This document shows, one piece after another, positions 15,485 through 23,441 of a DNA stretch of 64,000 bases. Below the pieces are notes generated by a model, which was given only the letters and a program-made list of their open reading frames with translations, had not been told where the DNA came from and made no database searches. Position numbers and translations under genes: made by a program. This DNA is from Sporosarcina sp. FSL W7-1349 (lineage in GTDB: Bacteria > Bacillota > Bacilli > Bacillales_A > Planococcaceae). The DNA lies in NCBI RefSeq assembly GCF_038003045.1, contig NZ_JBBOOK010000001.1:1860001-1924000 (forward strand), in the 5' to 3' direction. Positions within the stretch are counted from its first letter, which is position 1. Each line of letters opens with the position of its first letter.

Positions 15485-17464
15485 TCACAAATACCTTTCA
15501 AACCACCCAACAATCTCTTCCAACCTAGCGATCCGCAGGCTAGGAATCCCGGTCCTCGACAGGTTGTGATCCGCGTCCGGGAAGCGGACGAATTCGGTTT
15601 CCTTTCCGAGACTTTTCAGTGTGATAAAAAGCTGTTCCGCCTGTTCGATCGGGCAACGGAAATCGTTTTCCGAATGGAGGATCAGCAACGGTGTTTCCAC
15701 CCGTTCCGCATATTTCAACGGCGAGCGGTCCCACAGCTTCCCGGTGTCCTTCATATCAGCACCAATTTGCCAATCGCTGAAATAATAGCCGATGTCGGAC
15801 ACGCCGAAGAAGCTGATCCAGTTGGAAATCGATCGTTGCGTCACCGCGGCTTTGAATTGATTCGTCCGGCTGACGATCCAGTTCGTCATGAAGCCACCGT
15901 AACTACCGCCGGTTACCCCGAGCCGGTCGGGGTCGATCCATTCATTTTCATTCATCACAAAATAGAGCCCCGCCATGATATCCTCATAATCTCCGCCGCC
16001 GTAATCGCCCCGCACTGCGTCGACGAACGCCTGACTGTACCCGTGACTGCCCCGCGGATTGACGTACAACACGCCGTAGCCTTGCGCCGCCAGAAATTGC
16101 AGTTCGTGGAAAAATGAATGGCCGTACATCGTATGCGGGCCGCCGTGGATTTCCACGACGAGCGGATAGCGCTGGCCTTCCACAAAGTCAGCCGGTTTCA
16201 TGAGCCATCCGTGCACATCCCATCCATCCGGTCCCACGAAGGCAATTTGCTCTGGTGCCACAAGTATCGTTTCCTCTACATACTTCCGATTGAATGAAGT
16301 AAGCGTCTCCCGCTCGCCTGTTGTAATCACATGCTTGACCAACTCACCTGGATTCGCCGGATCGCTGACGCAAAGAAGGGCAAATTCCCCAGCCATCGAA
16401 ACGTCATAATCGTACACATGCTCATCTTGCGGTGTCGCCGGAAACAGCGCGCCGTCGAGCGAAGCAAAGTACAATTGCACATCGCCCCTCGTCGATAATT
16501 GGTAGTACAAATGGTTGTCCTTCGTCCAAACGACACCCGGCGCAGCTGCCCCCTGCTGCAGATCCGCCACGACCGCATCCACGACCGGTGCGTCCAAGCC
16601 TTCCGTCAAATTCAGAAGTGTCCCATCTGCCGTGTCGTAGACGAGTACACAATCATGGGTCGCATTCTTGTACGCACTACCCGCTCCCGAAAATGCGATA
16701 TACCGGTCATCAAAGGAAAAGCGTGCGTCGCCATACGCCCCTTCCTCGTCGATGACCACCGTTTCCTCTTTCGTCTGCACATTGACCATAACCAACGGCT
16801 GCCGGAAATCAAAATCCTGATTCTCCCGCCGATTGACACCGATCACCAGACGCTTCCCGTCATGCGAAACCGCATGCAATGTATGTTGGTGATGGCCTTC
16901 TGTGAACGGTGTTGCGGTTCCCGTCTCCACATCGAGCACCCCAATTTGACGAAACACATCCTGTTTTAATAAACCTATGCCATCCGCTTTATATTTCATT
17001 TTCGTCACACGGGCCGGTTCCGGCTTTTCTGTGTCTTCCTGTTTTTCAGGCTCATCGGTGAACGACTTGCCTTTTTGCACATCGGCCGCGAACCAGATTT
17101 GATTGCCGCACGGCGACCAGCGAAACGAAGTAATGCCATTGATAAATGCCGTCAACTTCCGCGCCTCGCCGCCCGTTGCGGAAAGGACGTATAACTGATT
17201 CTTCTCCTCGCGATCGGACAAAAACGCAATGTGCTTCCCATCCGCCGACCACGCCGGCGCAGACACTCGCTGGCCCCCGTGTGTCCACTGTGTCACTTCG
17301 TTCGTATCTAAATCGATGTGGAATAAATTCGCTACATATTTATTCTGTTCCTCATCGATATGCGTCTTGACGAAGACAGCCGCCTTGCCATCCGGCGATA
17401 ATCGCGGATTCGTAACCGACTGCAACACGAACAAATCCTTCGCTGCCACTTTTCGTTTTTTCAT
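15485..17464 (-). CDS. S9 family peptidase (acylaminoacyl-peptidase-like)
   Basis: A cytoplasmic serine peptidase of 659 residues with an N-terminal beta-propeller (several WSADGKHIAF-like blades, about residues 1-390) and a C-terminal alpha/beta hydrolase domain. The catalytic serine is in GVTGGSYGGFMTNW, the Asp in LHSENDFRCPIEQAEQL and the His in PDADHNLSRTG. The layout and length match YuxL-type prolyl oligopeptidase relatives, which trim short or N-acylated peptides. The ATG follows GGGGGAATT. No signal peptide. The gene stands alone, with array C after its stop codon instead of a visible terminator. Confidence 0.93.
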   Translation of the reverse strand: MKKRKVAAKDLFVLQSVTNPRLSPDGKAAVFVKTHIDEEQNKYVANLFHIDLDTNEVTQWTHGGQRVSAPAWSADGKHIAFLSDREEKNQLYVLSATGGEARKLTAFINGITSFRWSPCGNQIWFAADVQKGKSFTDEPEKQEDTEKPEPARVTKMKYKADGIGLLKQDVFRQIGVLDVETGTATPFTEGHHQHTLHAVSHDGKRLVIGVNRRENQDFDFRQPLVMVNVQTKEETVVIDEEGAYGDARFSFDDRYIAFSGAGSAYKNATHDCVLVYDTADGTLLNLTEGLDAPVVDAVVADLQQGAAAPGVVWTKDNHLYYQLSTRGDVQLYFASLDGALFPATPQDEHVYDYDVSMAGEFALLCVSDPANPGELVKHVITTGERETLTSFNRKYVEETILVAPEQIAFVGPDGWDVHGWLMKPADFVEGQRYPLVVEIHGGPHTMYGHSFFHELQFLAAQGYGVLYVNPRGSHGYSQAFVDAVRGDYGGGDYEDIMAGLYFVMNENEWIDPDRLGVTGGSYGGFMTNWIVSRTNQFKAAVTQRSISNWISFFGVSDIGYYFSDWQIGADMKDTGKLWDRSPLKYAERVETPLLILHSENDFRCPIEQAEQLFITLKSLGKETEFVRFPDADHNLSRTGIPSLRIARLEEIVGWFERYL

Positions 17465-17535
17465 ATGAATTCCCCCATTTCGTCTGTTATGTGACTTCGA
17501 CTTGGCGGGGAGAGTTTCCTTTGTTGTAATTAAAA

Positions 17536-17564
17536 TAGAGTCCCTAATTTTATCCAGGGACTCT
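17536..17564 (-). terminator. Terminator after toxin-antitoxin operon
   Basis: AGAGTCCCT / AGGGACTCT stem with a 10-nt A/T loop. It directly follows the toxin stop on the minus strand and leads into an AT-rich run. Confidence 0.7.
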
Positions 17565-17567
17565 GTT

Positions 17568-17915
17568 TTAATGCCGTTTTAATCTTGTGGTTGTTTTCAT
17601 ATATGTCTTTAGTTCATTATAGAAATTTTCTCTTGTTCCCGCCAAAATAATAAGAAGTATTTTTCCATCTTCCAACTGCTCTACACAGTAAGCTAATTCG
17701 TATTCAACCTTGTTATGTCGAATATCCATTGAAAACACTCCACCTAAATCACCTGACTTGAGAGTCCCCAAGGATGGATTTAATTGTAAATTCTTGATTT
17801 GTTTTTGAAACTTTTGTGATAATTCTTTGTCTCGTCTGATTGATTTAAAAAATCTTTTAGCCCTTGGTAATATTTCAAGTTTCAAGGGTACCTGCCTATT
17901 CATCTTCATCCTCAT
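17568..17915 (-). CDS. RelE/ParE-like type II toxin
   Basis: A basic protein of about 115 residues with the RelE/ParE fold pattern: LEILPRAKRFFKSIRRDKEL at the start, QKQIKNLQLNPSLGTLKSGDL, then a strand region VEYELAYCVEQLEDGKILLIIL and a C-terminal GTRENFYNELKTYMK. RelE members cleave ribosome-bound mRNA, and ParE members poison gyrase; which applies cannot be told here. Its start overlaps the antitoxin end by 20 bp, so translation is coupled. Three in-frame ATGs (17915, 17909, 17903) are possible starts. Confidence 0.75.
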   Translation of the reverse strand: MRMKMNRQVPLKLEILPRAKRFFKSIRRDKELSQKFQKQIKNLQLNPSLGTLKSGDLGGVFSMDIRHNKVEYELAYCVEQLEDGKILLIILAGTRENFYNELKTYMKTTTRLKRH

Positions 17916-18279
17916 CTAGTTCGCTAAAGAATTCTTCGGGACTGGAATAAACTTTACCATCGCGGCTTTCGGCAATCATTTGTTCAAGGGCAGGTTTGAT
18001 TTGAGATTTTCTATAAGAAAACTCTTTTAATAATTCTTCACCCGACTCATACCCTTCATTAATTAAGTCACGCAAGATGTATTCACTAAAATCTTGAGGC
18101 TCGCTGATCGGCCTAATTACCAAACTGTTGTCAACAACCTCACAAATCACTTCATCACCAATTTCTAACTGTTCATAGAAATCTATTGGTATGGTAATTT
18201 GTCTTTTTCGGGAGACTGCAATTTTTTTGGGCACTCTCATCTGTGTTCTCTCCTCCGAGATATCTTTTAAGTACACCAT
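17896..18279 (-). CDS. AbrB/MazE-type antitoxin
   Basis: A 127-residue protein with an N-terminal swapped-hairpin DNA-binding domain (VPKKIAVSRKRQITIPIDFY, EQLEIGDEVICEVVDNSLVI) and an acidic C-terminal tail ending FFSELDEDEDE. The tail is likely to wrap and neutralise the basic toxin. The ATG at 18279 has AAGGAGG eight nt upstream; the ATG at 18240 also has GGAGGAG and would give MRVPKKIAVS. The unusually long middle-C region is helical. It probably represses its own promoter at the dyad in 18325-18353. Confidence 0.78.
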   Translation of the reverse strand: MVYLKDISEERTQMRVPKKIAVSRKRQITIPIDFYEQLEIGDEVICEVVDNSLVIRPISEPQDFSEYILRDLINEGYESGEELLKEFSYRKSQIKPALEQMIAESRDGKVYSSPEEFFSELDEDEDE

Positions 18280-18324
18280 AGTATATGCCTCCTTCTTTTA
18301 AATTTATACCCTGAACTAGGGACC

Positions 18325-18359
18325 AAGAACCAAGAAACCTTTTCCTTGTTCTTATTATA
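18325..18359 (-). promoter_or_regulatory. TA operon -10 and overlapping dyad
   Basis: On the minus strand TATAAT (18354-18359) is followed directly by the dyad AAGAACAAGG ... CTTGGTTCTT (18353 to 18325), which would cover the start site. This is the expected arrangement for an autorepressing antitoxin operator. Confidence 0.5.
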
Positions 18360-18492
18360 CTAACACATTATTCTATATAATACATTTTAGAAAGTGGTCT
18401 TTTCTGATAAAACTTTATGGACTAAGGATAATCAACTAAACCTTCATGGCACGACTGCCCTCATCAAAATCGTCTACCGCCCCTGTCAAAAA

Positions 18493-18522
18493 AACGCCAA
18501 CCTCGCCCGGGCTGGCGTTCCC
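18493..18522 (-). terminator. Terminator after ECF-ABC operon
   Basis: AACGCCAGCC / GGTTGGCGTT stem on the minus strand, then a run of seven Ts, about 50 bp beyond the last permease gene. Confidence 0.8.
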
Positions 18523-18574
18523 CTATTTATCTTTTAGTTAATCTTACGTTCCTATATCTTCCACTCGTCTGATT

Positions 18575-19702
18575 TCACAATACAATATCCCGCTTCCCTT
18601 CTCCCCTCCACAAACGCCACACCACCACTACGCTCACCACCACAAGCGCCACATAAGCGAGCGGAACTAACCATTGCGGATACAAGATTGCGATGATGAA
18701 ATGGAGCATTGGTTTCAAACCGACGATGAGCATTCCTGCGATGATCGGGATTTGCACTCCGATCAACGACACGAAATTCGGGACGACCGTTGAGCTCGCC
18801 ATGGCCAGTAACGCGCTGATTAATCCGATGGCGTAAATGGCGGCTGCACATAAAACGATATACTGGAAGAACGTCGGATCATACCAAGATTCGGGGCCGA
18901 TAAATGTGTTCACCCGCACGTCAAAAAACGGAGATGTATTGTTCAATGAATAAATACCAAAATAGACCGCCAGCAATCCTGTGATGACCAGGAAGGCGGA
19001 GAGTAAGCCGGCCACGATTTTCGTCCTGTACAAGTTTCGGCCTTTCTTCGTAGTGTACTGCAACGGCACAATCTGTCTCATCCGATCTTTCAAGATTACC
19101 GGTGAAATGACGAGGACGACGCTGAACAGGATGGCGATCGCCACGTTCCCAATAAAAGTCCGGAAGTTTTCCATTACAATTTCGGTGTACACTTGAAATT
19201 TCCCGGCAGCAAATAATTTCTCCATACGCTGTATCTGCTCAGATGAAAGATTATCTGGAATCACGTCCTTTGATTCATGGAACTCAACCAGTCTTCTTCT
19301 ATCCTGCAACTCCCAGAAAAGGTCGACCTGTTCCTCGTGAAAAATTCGGTTCTGTAAATCGCTCTGCTCCTGATTGTCCCAATCATGGTTGATCAGTTTG
19401 TCGTATGTATCAAGCCCCGCTTCGACAAACTCCTGCCTCGCCTGCAAGTACTGGTCCGCTTCCTCCACGCGAGCATCGTATTCGTTTTTAAAGTCGATTA
19501 TTTCCTCCGCATCCATATCCGTGCCATATTTCTCGATCATCTCGACCCCGAGCCTATACGAATCCAGCGCCGGTCTTCCATTTGGGAAGTGTTCAATATG
19601 AAACTCAATCAACAGGAAATAGAGCACACTATTAACAAGAAACAGCAGCAACATCGCTTTCCACGTCAAAATTTTCTTCATTTCATTCCATAAAATCCTC
19701 AT
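18575..19702 (-). CDS. ABC transporter permease (ECF operon, second)
   Basis: A 375-residue membrane protein with an N-terminal anchor (MLLLFLVNSVLYFLLIEF), a large extracytoplasmic helical domain (about residues 40-170) and five further membrane spans. The juxtamembrane segment LQYTTKKGRNLYRTKIVAGL matches ABC-2 permeases that carry YATRRGRK-like motifs. It is the paralogue of the gene directly upstream (18-bp gap), and the two likely form a heteromeric channel with the ATPase. AAAGGGGG precedes the ATG. Substrate unknown. Confidence 0.82.
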   Translation of the reverse strand: MRILWNEMKKILTWKAMLLLFLVNSVLYFLLIEFHIEHFPNGRPALDSYRLGVEMIEKYGTDMDAEEIIDFKNEYDARVEEADQYLQARQEFVEAGLDTYDKLINHDWDNQEQSDLQNRIFHEEQVDLFWELQDRRRLVEFHESKDVIPDNLSSEQIQRMEKLFAAGKFQVYTEIVMENFRTFIGNVAIAILFSVVLVISPVILKDRMRQIVPLQYTTKKGRNLYRTKIVAGLLSAFLVITGLLAVYFGIYSLNNTSPFFDVRVNTFIGPESWYDPTFFQYIVLCAAAIYAIGLISALLAMASSTVVPNFVSLIGVQIPIIAGMLIVGLKPMLHFIIAILYPQWLVPLAYVALVVVSVVVVWRLWRGEGKRDIVL

Positions 19703-19720
19703 TTTCAGAAGCCCCCTTTC

Positions 19721-20968
19721 CTAAATATCCTCTTTCCGAAACCGCTGTATTGAAATGTAACAAAACGCCACCGCAAAGATCGTCCAGCTAGCGACTGTCA
19801 TCCATTCAAAGTTCTTGAACATCGTCAGTCCGCTGCTTCCCATGAACGACCCGGAAATGCCGATCAATAACGTCGACAGATTATAGCTGGAAATGAAAAG
19901 CAGCCTGGATGAAGTTGACATGAAGCCCGGCATGAGCCACGCGATGACGAAAAAGAGGGCCATCAGCGAGAAGGCGACATAGCTGTTTTTCAATACGATG
20001 GATAGGGCGGATGTCAAACCTGAAAATAGCAGCATGCCAATCATGACTAGCCCGATCACGCCGACCAAGTATTGGCGCACGGACAAATCCCACCAAGCGA
20101 TATTCGGAAAGTTATACTCCCAATTAAACGCGCTGCTGATGGACGTCTTCCACACATGCGAATAATCGAAAATGATGAAATACGTGACCAGTGTGACGAC
20201 CAGCACGATGGCGGTAAGTATCGCGGCGATCATCAACGATGCGGCAAGCTTATCCTTCACCAGCTTCCGGCCCCGTCGTGTTGCATAGCTGACGAGATGT
20301 GTCCGGCTTTCAAATTCGTAGTTCATAATGAGCGCGGTTGCCAAAATGACGAGAAGCAGCGACTCGATAATGATGTGCAAGAAGACCGTTTTGAAAAGGA
20401 AACTGTGCATGAAATACACTTTCCCAGCAAAGAACCACTGTTTATGTTCTTCATTTCCAACCATTTCTTCAAATCGCTCGGCGAACTTTTTGTATTCCTT
20501 CCGTAAAATATTGGCTGCCGTGCCGCTCAGGGCATATTTCTTCACTTCCCCTTCCCCCAGCGCTTCGATGTCGATGGTCGCGTAACTTTCGTCGATGGAT
20601 TCCGCCATGCCTAGGTACATTTCTTTGATTTGCAGACGGTCGATGAACTGCCAGTCCGCTTCGCTGTATCGATCGCGATCTTCAAAGCGTAAGCCGGAGA
20701 GGAAGTCATGGACCGTGCCGAATTTCTGCCCGGTCATCTTCTCCAGTTCGGTGAGGTCGGTTTGTACATTTTTTTCAAATTGCTGCAACGACGCGTCCGT
20801 GATTTGGAGGCCGTAAGTATCGACGATGTCGTTGACGATGTTCAATTCCTCTTTATGGTTGGATGAACTGACGATGAGGAAGATATTATAGGCACAGAAC
20901 AGGACGAGCAGCGCAATCAGGATCGGGGACGTGGCGGCTTTCCTACATTCATTTAGAAAAATTCGCAT
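19721..20968 (-). CDS. ABC transporter permease (ECF operon, first)
   Basis: A 415-residue permease starting MRIFLNECRKAATSPILIAL at 20968, where its ATG overlaps the ATPase stop by one base. An upstream extension in this frame lies within the ATPase gene and is rejected. It has one anchor, a long extracytoplasmic helical domain (about residues 35-190), then several spans. ESRTHLVSYATRRGRKLVKD precedes the second span, as in its downstream paralogue. The architecture resembles lantibiotic-immunity or membrane-stress ABC-2 exporters. Confidence 0.83.
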   Translation of the reverse strand: MRIFLNECRKAATSPILIALLVLFCAYNIFLIVSSSNHKEELNIVNDIVDTYGLQITDASLQQFEKNVQTDLTELEKMTGQKFGTVHDFLSGLRFEDRDRYSEADWQFIDRLQIKEMYLGMAESIDESYATIDIEALGEGEVKKYALSGTAANILRKEYKKFAERFEEMVGNEEHKQWFFAGKVYFMHSFLFKTVFLHIIIESLLLVILATALIMNYEFESRTHLVSYATRRGRKLVKDKLAASLMIAAILTAIVLVVTLVTYFIIFDYSHVWKTSISSAFNWEYNFPNIAWWDLSVRQYLVGVIGLVMIGMLLFSGLTSALSIVLKNSYVAFSLMALFFVIAWLMPGFMSTSSRLLFISSYNLSTLLIGISGSFMGSSGLTMFKNFEWMTVASWTIFAVAFCYISIQRFRKEDI

Positions 20969-21840
20969 CACGCTTCTCCGATGTTGTCTCGATAATCGTA
21001 GAGGAAGACGTCCTCCAATTGCGGCGGGACTGGCGCCCAATCGGCCTCGGGCGTTCCTTTATGTACGAACCGGACAATCATATTCCCATACTCCTGCTTT
21101 TCGGATAATAGCGTATGCTGTTTCCGAAACGATTCCAGCTGGGCATAGTCCATCGTCGTTTCGAACACGGCGCCCGCCAGCGTTCCGCAGATCGCTTCCA
21201 CCGAATCCTTATACAGGAGGCGCTGGTTTTTGATCAAGATGATTTCATTTGCAATCAATTCTATATCGGACACGATATGTGTGGAAATGATAACGAGCCT
21301 CTCGCGTGCCAGATCGGTGAGCAAATGACGGAAACGCGCCCGTTCCTTCGGATCCAATCCGGCAGTCGGCTCGTCCATGATGAGGATTTTCGGATCGTTC
21401 AACAGCGCCTGCGCAATCCCGACCCGCTGAATCATCCCCCCGGAGAATTTCTTCATTTTCTTATTGGCGACGTCGCCTAACGCAACCTTCTCGAGCAAAT
21501 CCGTGATTTTCAGCAACGCCTCTTTGTTGCCGATCCCTTTCAATGCGGCCAAATAGAGAAGATATTGTTTCGGTGAATAGTTTTTATAGTAGCCGAATTG
21601 CTGCGGCAAATAGCCGAGCAAATCACGGTACTCGTCATCCATATCGATAATGTTGTTCCCGTTGAATAAAATCTCGCCTTTCGTCGGGAACATCAACGTC
21701 GCCAACATTTTGATGAGCGTCGTCTTCCCGGCCCCGTTCGGAGCGAGCAAACCGTACAAGCCATTGGAAAATTCCAAGTGGATGTCCTGCAAGGCTGTGA
21801 AGTCGCCGTACTGTTTTGTCACATCTTTCACAACGAGCAT
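20968..21840 (-). CDS. ABC transporter ATP-binding protein (ECF operon)
   Basis: A 290-residue ATPase with Walker A YGLLAPNGAGKTTLIKML, signature FSGGMIQRVGIAQALL, Walker B KILIMDEPTAGLDPKERARF and the H-loop IISTHIVSDIELIAN. The YGLLAPNGAGKTT form is common in exporters paired with ABC-2 permeases. It sits 1 bp from the membrane-protein gene upstream and overlaps the permease gene downstream. It probably drives both permeases. Confidence 0.9.
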   Translation of the reverse strand: MLVVKDVTKQYGDFTALQDIHLEFSNGLYGLLAPNGAGKTTLIKMLATLMFPTKGEILFNGNNIIDMDDEYRDLLGYLPQQFGYYKNYSPKQYLLYLAALKGIGNKEALLKITDLLEKVALGDVANKKMKKFSGGMIQRVGIAQALLNDPKILIMDEPTAGLDPKERARFRHLLTDLARERLVIISTHIVSDIELIANEIILIKNQRLLYKDSVEAICGTLAGAVFETTMDYAQLESFRKQHTLLSEKQEYGNMIVRFVHKGTPEADWAPVPPQLEDVFLYDYRDNIGEA

Positions 21841-21841
21841 G

Positions 21842-22591
21842 TTAAAAAGCCCCTTTCATCTGACGGAAATAAAGTAATCGTTTCAAGGTTTTCCAATAAA
21901 GGATGGCACTGCTGACTAGGACGAGGGTATAGATGAGCAGAGGCAATTGCATGAGCAGTGCTCCGTACGATTCGCGAGCCCCGTAATGCAGCAGCCCGTT
22001 CCCCGCCATCCAACCTGCAACCGTCATCGTCACCATTACTAGCGAACGGCGCCTCATCAAGGCGTAGAGGAAGAGGATGGCGAACAGGAACAGCGCGGTC
22101 AGGGAGATCATCAATGCCCGAGAGAAACTAATGTCCTTGTGGACGCACGCAATCAATGCAATGAGGAGCGTGTTGACAAGAATCGAGACGACACTGAATA
22201 GGAGCATCCGGAAAGCGATGACCTGGTAGACATTGAATTTGCAGGACATCTCGACTTCATACGTGTCCCGCTCGATTTTATTCAGATAGGTGTAAAGGGA
22301 GAAAGCAAGAAACACGATTGGCGACAACAGAAAGATGGAAGCATACATGCCTTCGCTCGGCGTCCGAGCCGGTATGAGCAGGACGCTGAACAGGGCAATC
22401 GCTGCCAGCAAAAGGAGCCCGAGTTCGACTCGATCAGCGAACAGATGGCGCATGCCGATTTGCCGGCCCATCGTTTTGAGATAGATTGGAAAGCTTGGTT
22501 TGCGCTGCAGGCCTTTCGTGACGATCTGTTCCACTTGCAAATGGATCATCTGGTCATCCGGCATCGGAACTTTGAATTTTTCTTTATTCAT
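21842..22591 (-). CDS. Membrane protein coupled to ECF sigma factor
   Basis: A 249-residue protein of unknown function. It has a soluble N-terminus (about 55 residues: KVPMPDDQMIHLQVEQIVTK) followed by six predicted membrane spans. It overlaps the end of the sigma gene by 8 bp. By position it is a candidate anti-sigma factor, as in sigY-type operons where small membrane proteins follow the sigma gene, but no zinc anti-sigma motif is visible. The ATG at 22591 is chosen because AAGGAGG lies six nt upstream. Confidence 0.72.
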   Translation of the reverse strand: MNKEKFKVPMPDDQMIHLQVEQIVTKGLQRKPSFPIYLKTMGRQIGMRHLFADRVELGLLLLAAIALFSVLLIPARTPSEGMYASIFLLSPIVFLAFSLYTYLNKIERDTYEVEMSCKFNVYQVIAFRMLLFSVVSILVNTLLIALIACVHKDISFSRALMISLTALFLFAILFLYALMRRRSLVMVTMTVAGWMAGNGLLHYGARESYGALLMQLPLLIYTLVLVSSAILYWKTLKRLLYFRQMKGAF

Positions 22592-23138
22592 GCGCATCCT
22601 CCTTCATTTCTTTGCGAATCAATTTCAGCGCTGCATAATATCTCGTTTTCACTGTCGACAACGGAATCGTTTCGATGGTTGCAATTTCTTGCAATGTATA
22701 ATCTCCGAATAATTTAAGCCGGATGATCTGCTGGGACCGGGCGTCCAATTCATTGATGAGCGCCCCGATCTTTTCGTAGTCCTCCTTGAGCTCGAGCGAA
22801 CTGGCGAGGTCATAGTCATCTTCGAACTCGAATTCGTCAATGGATTGCTCCAGTTGGGCGTATCGGTAACTCTTGGATCGGTAATAGTCGACGAGCCGAT
22901 GGGACGCCAGCTTGTACAGCCACGTCCGGAATGACGCCTTTGCCTTGTCGTAATTCCGGATGGACTGCAGGGCGCTGATGAAAATCTCCTGCGTCAAATC
23001 CATCGCCAGATCGGCATCTATCGTCTGTTTGTAACAGAACGCAAACATTTCGTTATAATATTTCGTCACCAACGCATTCGCCGCCGACTCGCTGCCTTTC
23101 TTCTGGATCTGCTGAATCCACCGCTTCTCCCTGTCCAT
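22584..23138 (-). CDS. ECF-type RNA polymerase sigma factor
   Basis: A 184-residue group IV sigma factor. Region 2 spans about residues 20-90, with FCYKQTIDADLAMDLTQEIF and the -10 recognition segment FRTWLYKLASHRLVDYYRSK. Region 4 is at about 125-175, with RSQQIIRLKLFGDYTLQEIA and IPLSTVKTRYYAALKLIRKE. It heads a five-gene operon: sigma, membrane protein, ATPase, two permeases. The layout resembles B. subtilis sigY-yxlCDEFG, although orthology is not claimed. A candidate self-recognised promoter lies at 23176-23203. The Shine-Dalgarno is weak. Confidence 0.9.
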   Translation of the reverse strand: MDREKRWIQQIQKKGSESAANALVTKYYNEMFAFCYKQTIDADLAMDLTQEIFISALQSIRNYDKAKASFRTWLYKLASHRLVDYYRSKSYRYAQLEQSIDEFEFEDDYDLASSLELKEDYEKIGALINELDARSQQIIRLKLFGDYTLQEIATIETIPLSTVKTRYYAALKLIRKEMKEDAHE

Positions 23139-23175
23139 ACGTCACCAACTCGCTCATCATGATCGTCCTTAAGTA

Positions 23176-23203
23176 TATTCGGAAACTGTTTGGAAAAAGT
23201 TTT
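23176..23203 (-). promoter_or_regulatory. Candidate ECF-type autoregulatory promoter
   Basis: On the minus strand AAAAC (23203-23199) is followed after 17 bp by CGAATA (23181-23176). An AAC-type -35 and a CG-type -10 are features of ECF promoters. It lies 38 bp before the sigma start codon. Proposed from sequence alone. Confidence 0.4.
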
Positions 23204-23273
23204 AATTTCGGGCAAGTTTTTTTGTGGGGAGCGGTTTGGCACAATTTTATCCGCCAAATCTCGGCAGGTAACT

Positions 23274-23347
23274 GTCACTTCCGCCCATTAATCCGTCACT
23301 TTTCAGCGGATTCCCATCACTTTTCGATGGATATCCGTCAAGTTCAC
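23274..23347. repeat. Array D: 21-bp period, core GTCACTTTTC
   Basis: Four units begin at 23274, 23295, 23316 and 23337, exactly 21 bp apart, with core (G/A)TCACTTTTC and variable remainder. A degenerate copy may start at 23253. It lies between the sigma gene promoter and the terminator of the acyl-CoA ligase. Confidence 0.65.
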
Positions 23348-23397
23348 AATTTTATTCCTGAATTGGGACCTTCGATTCGCCCCATGACTGCACAAAA

Positions 23398-23437
23398 AAC
23401 CGCCCCGGCAGAAGAATATCTTTCTGCCAGGGCGGTT
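23398..23437 (-). terminator. Terminator after acyl-CoA ligase
   Basis: A strong stem of about 14 bp containing AACCGCCC and CTGGCAGAAAG on the minus strand, then seven positions rich in T, immediately after the stop codon at 23442. Confidence 0.85.
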
Positions 23438-23441
23438 CACT

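Noticed and set aside
15125..15513. Overlapping long open frames across array C giving 7-residue repeat proteins
   Set aside because: They exist because most units are 21 bp, a multiple of three. No Shine-Dalgarno or start is linked to them, and the sequence is better explained as a non-coding repeat array.
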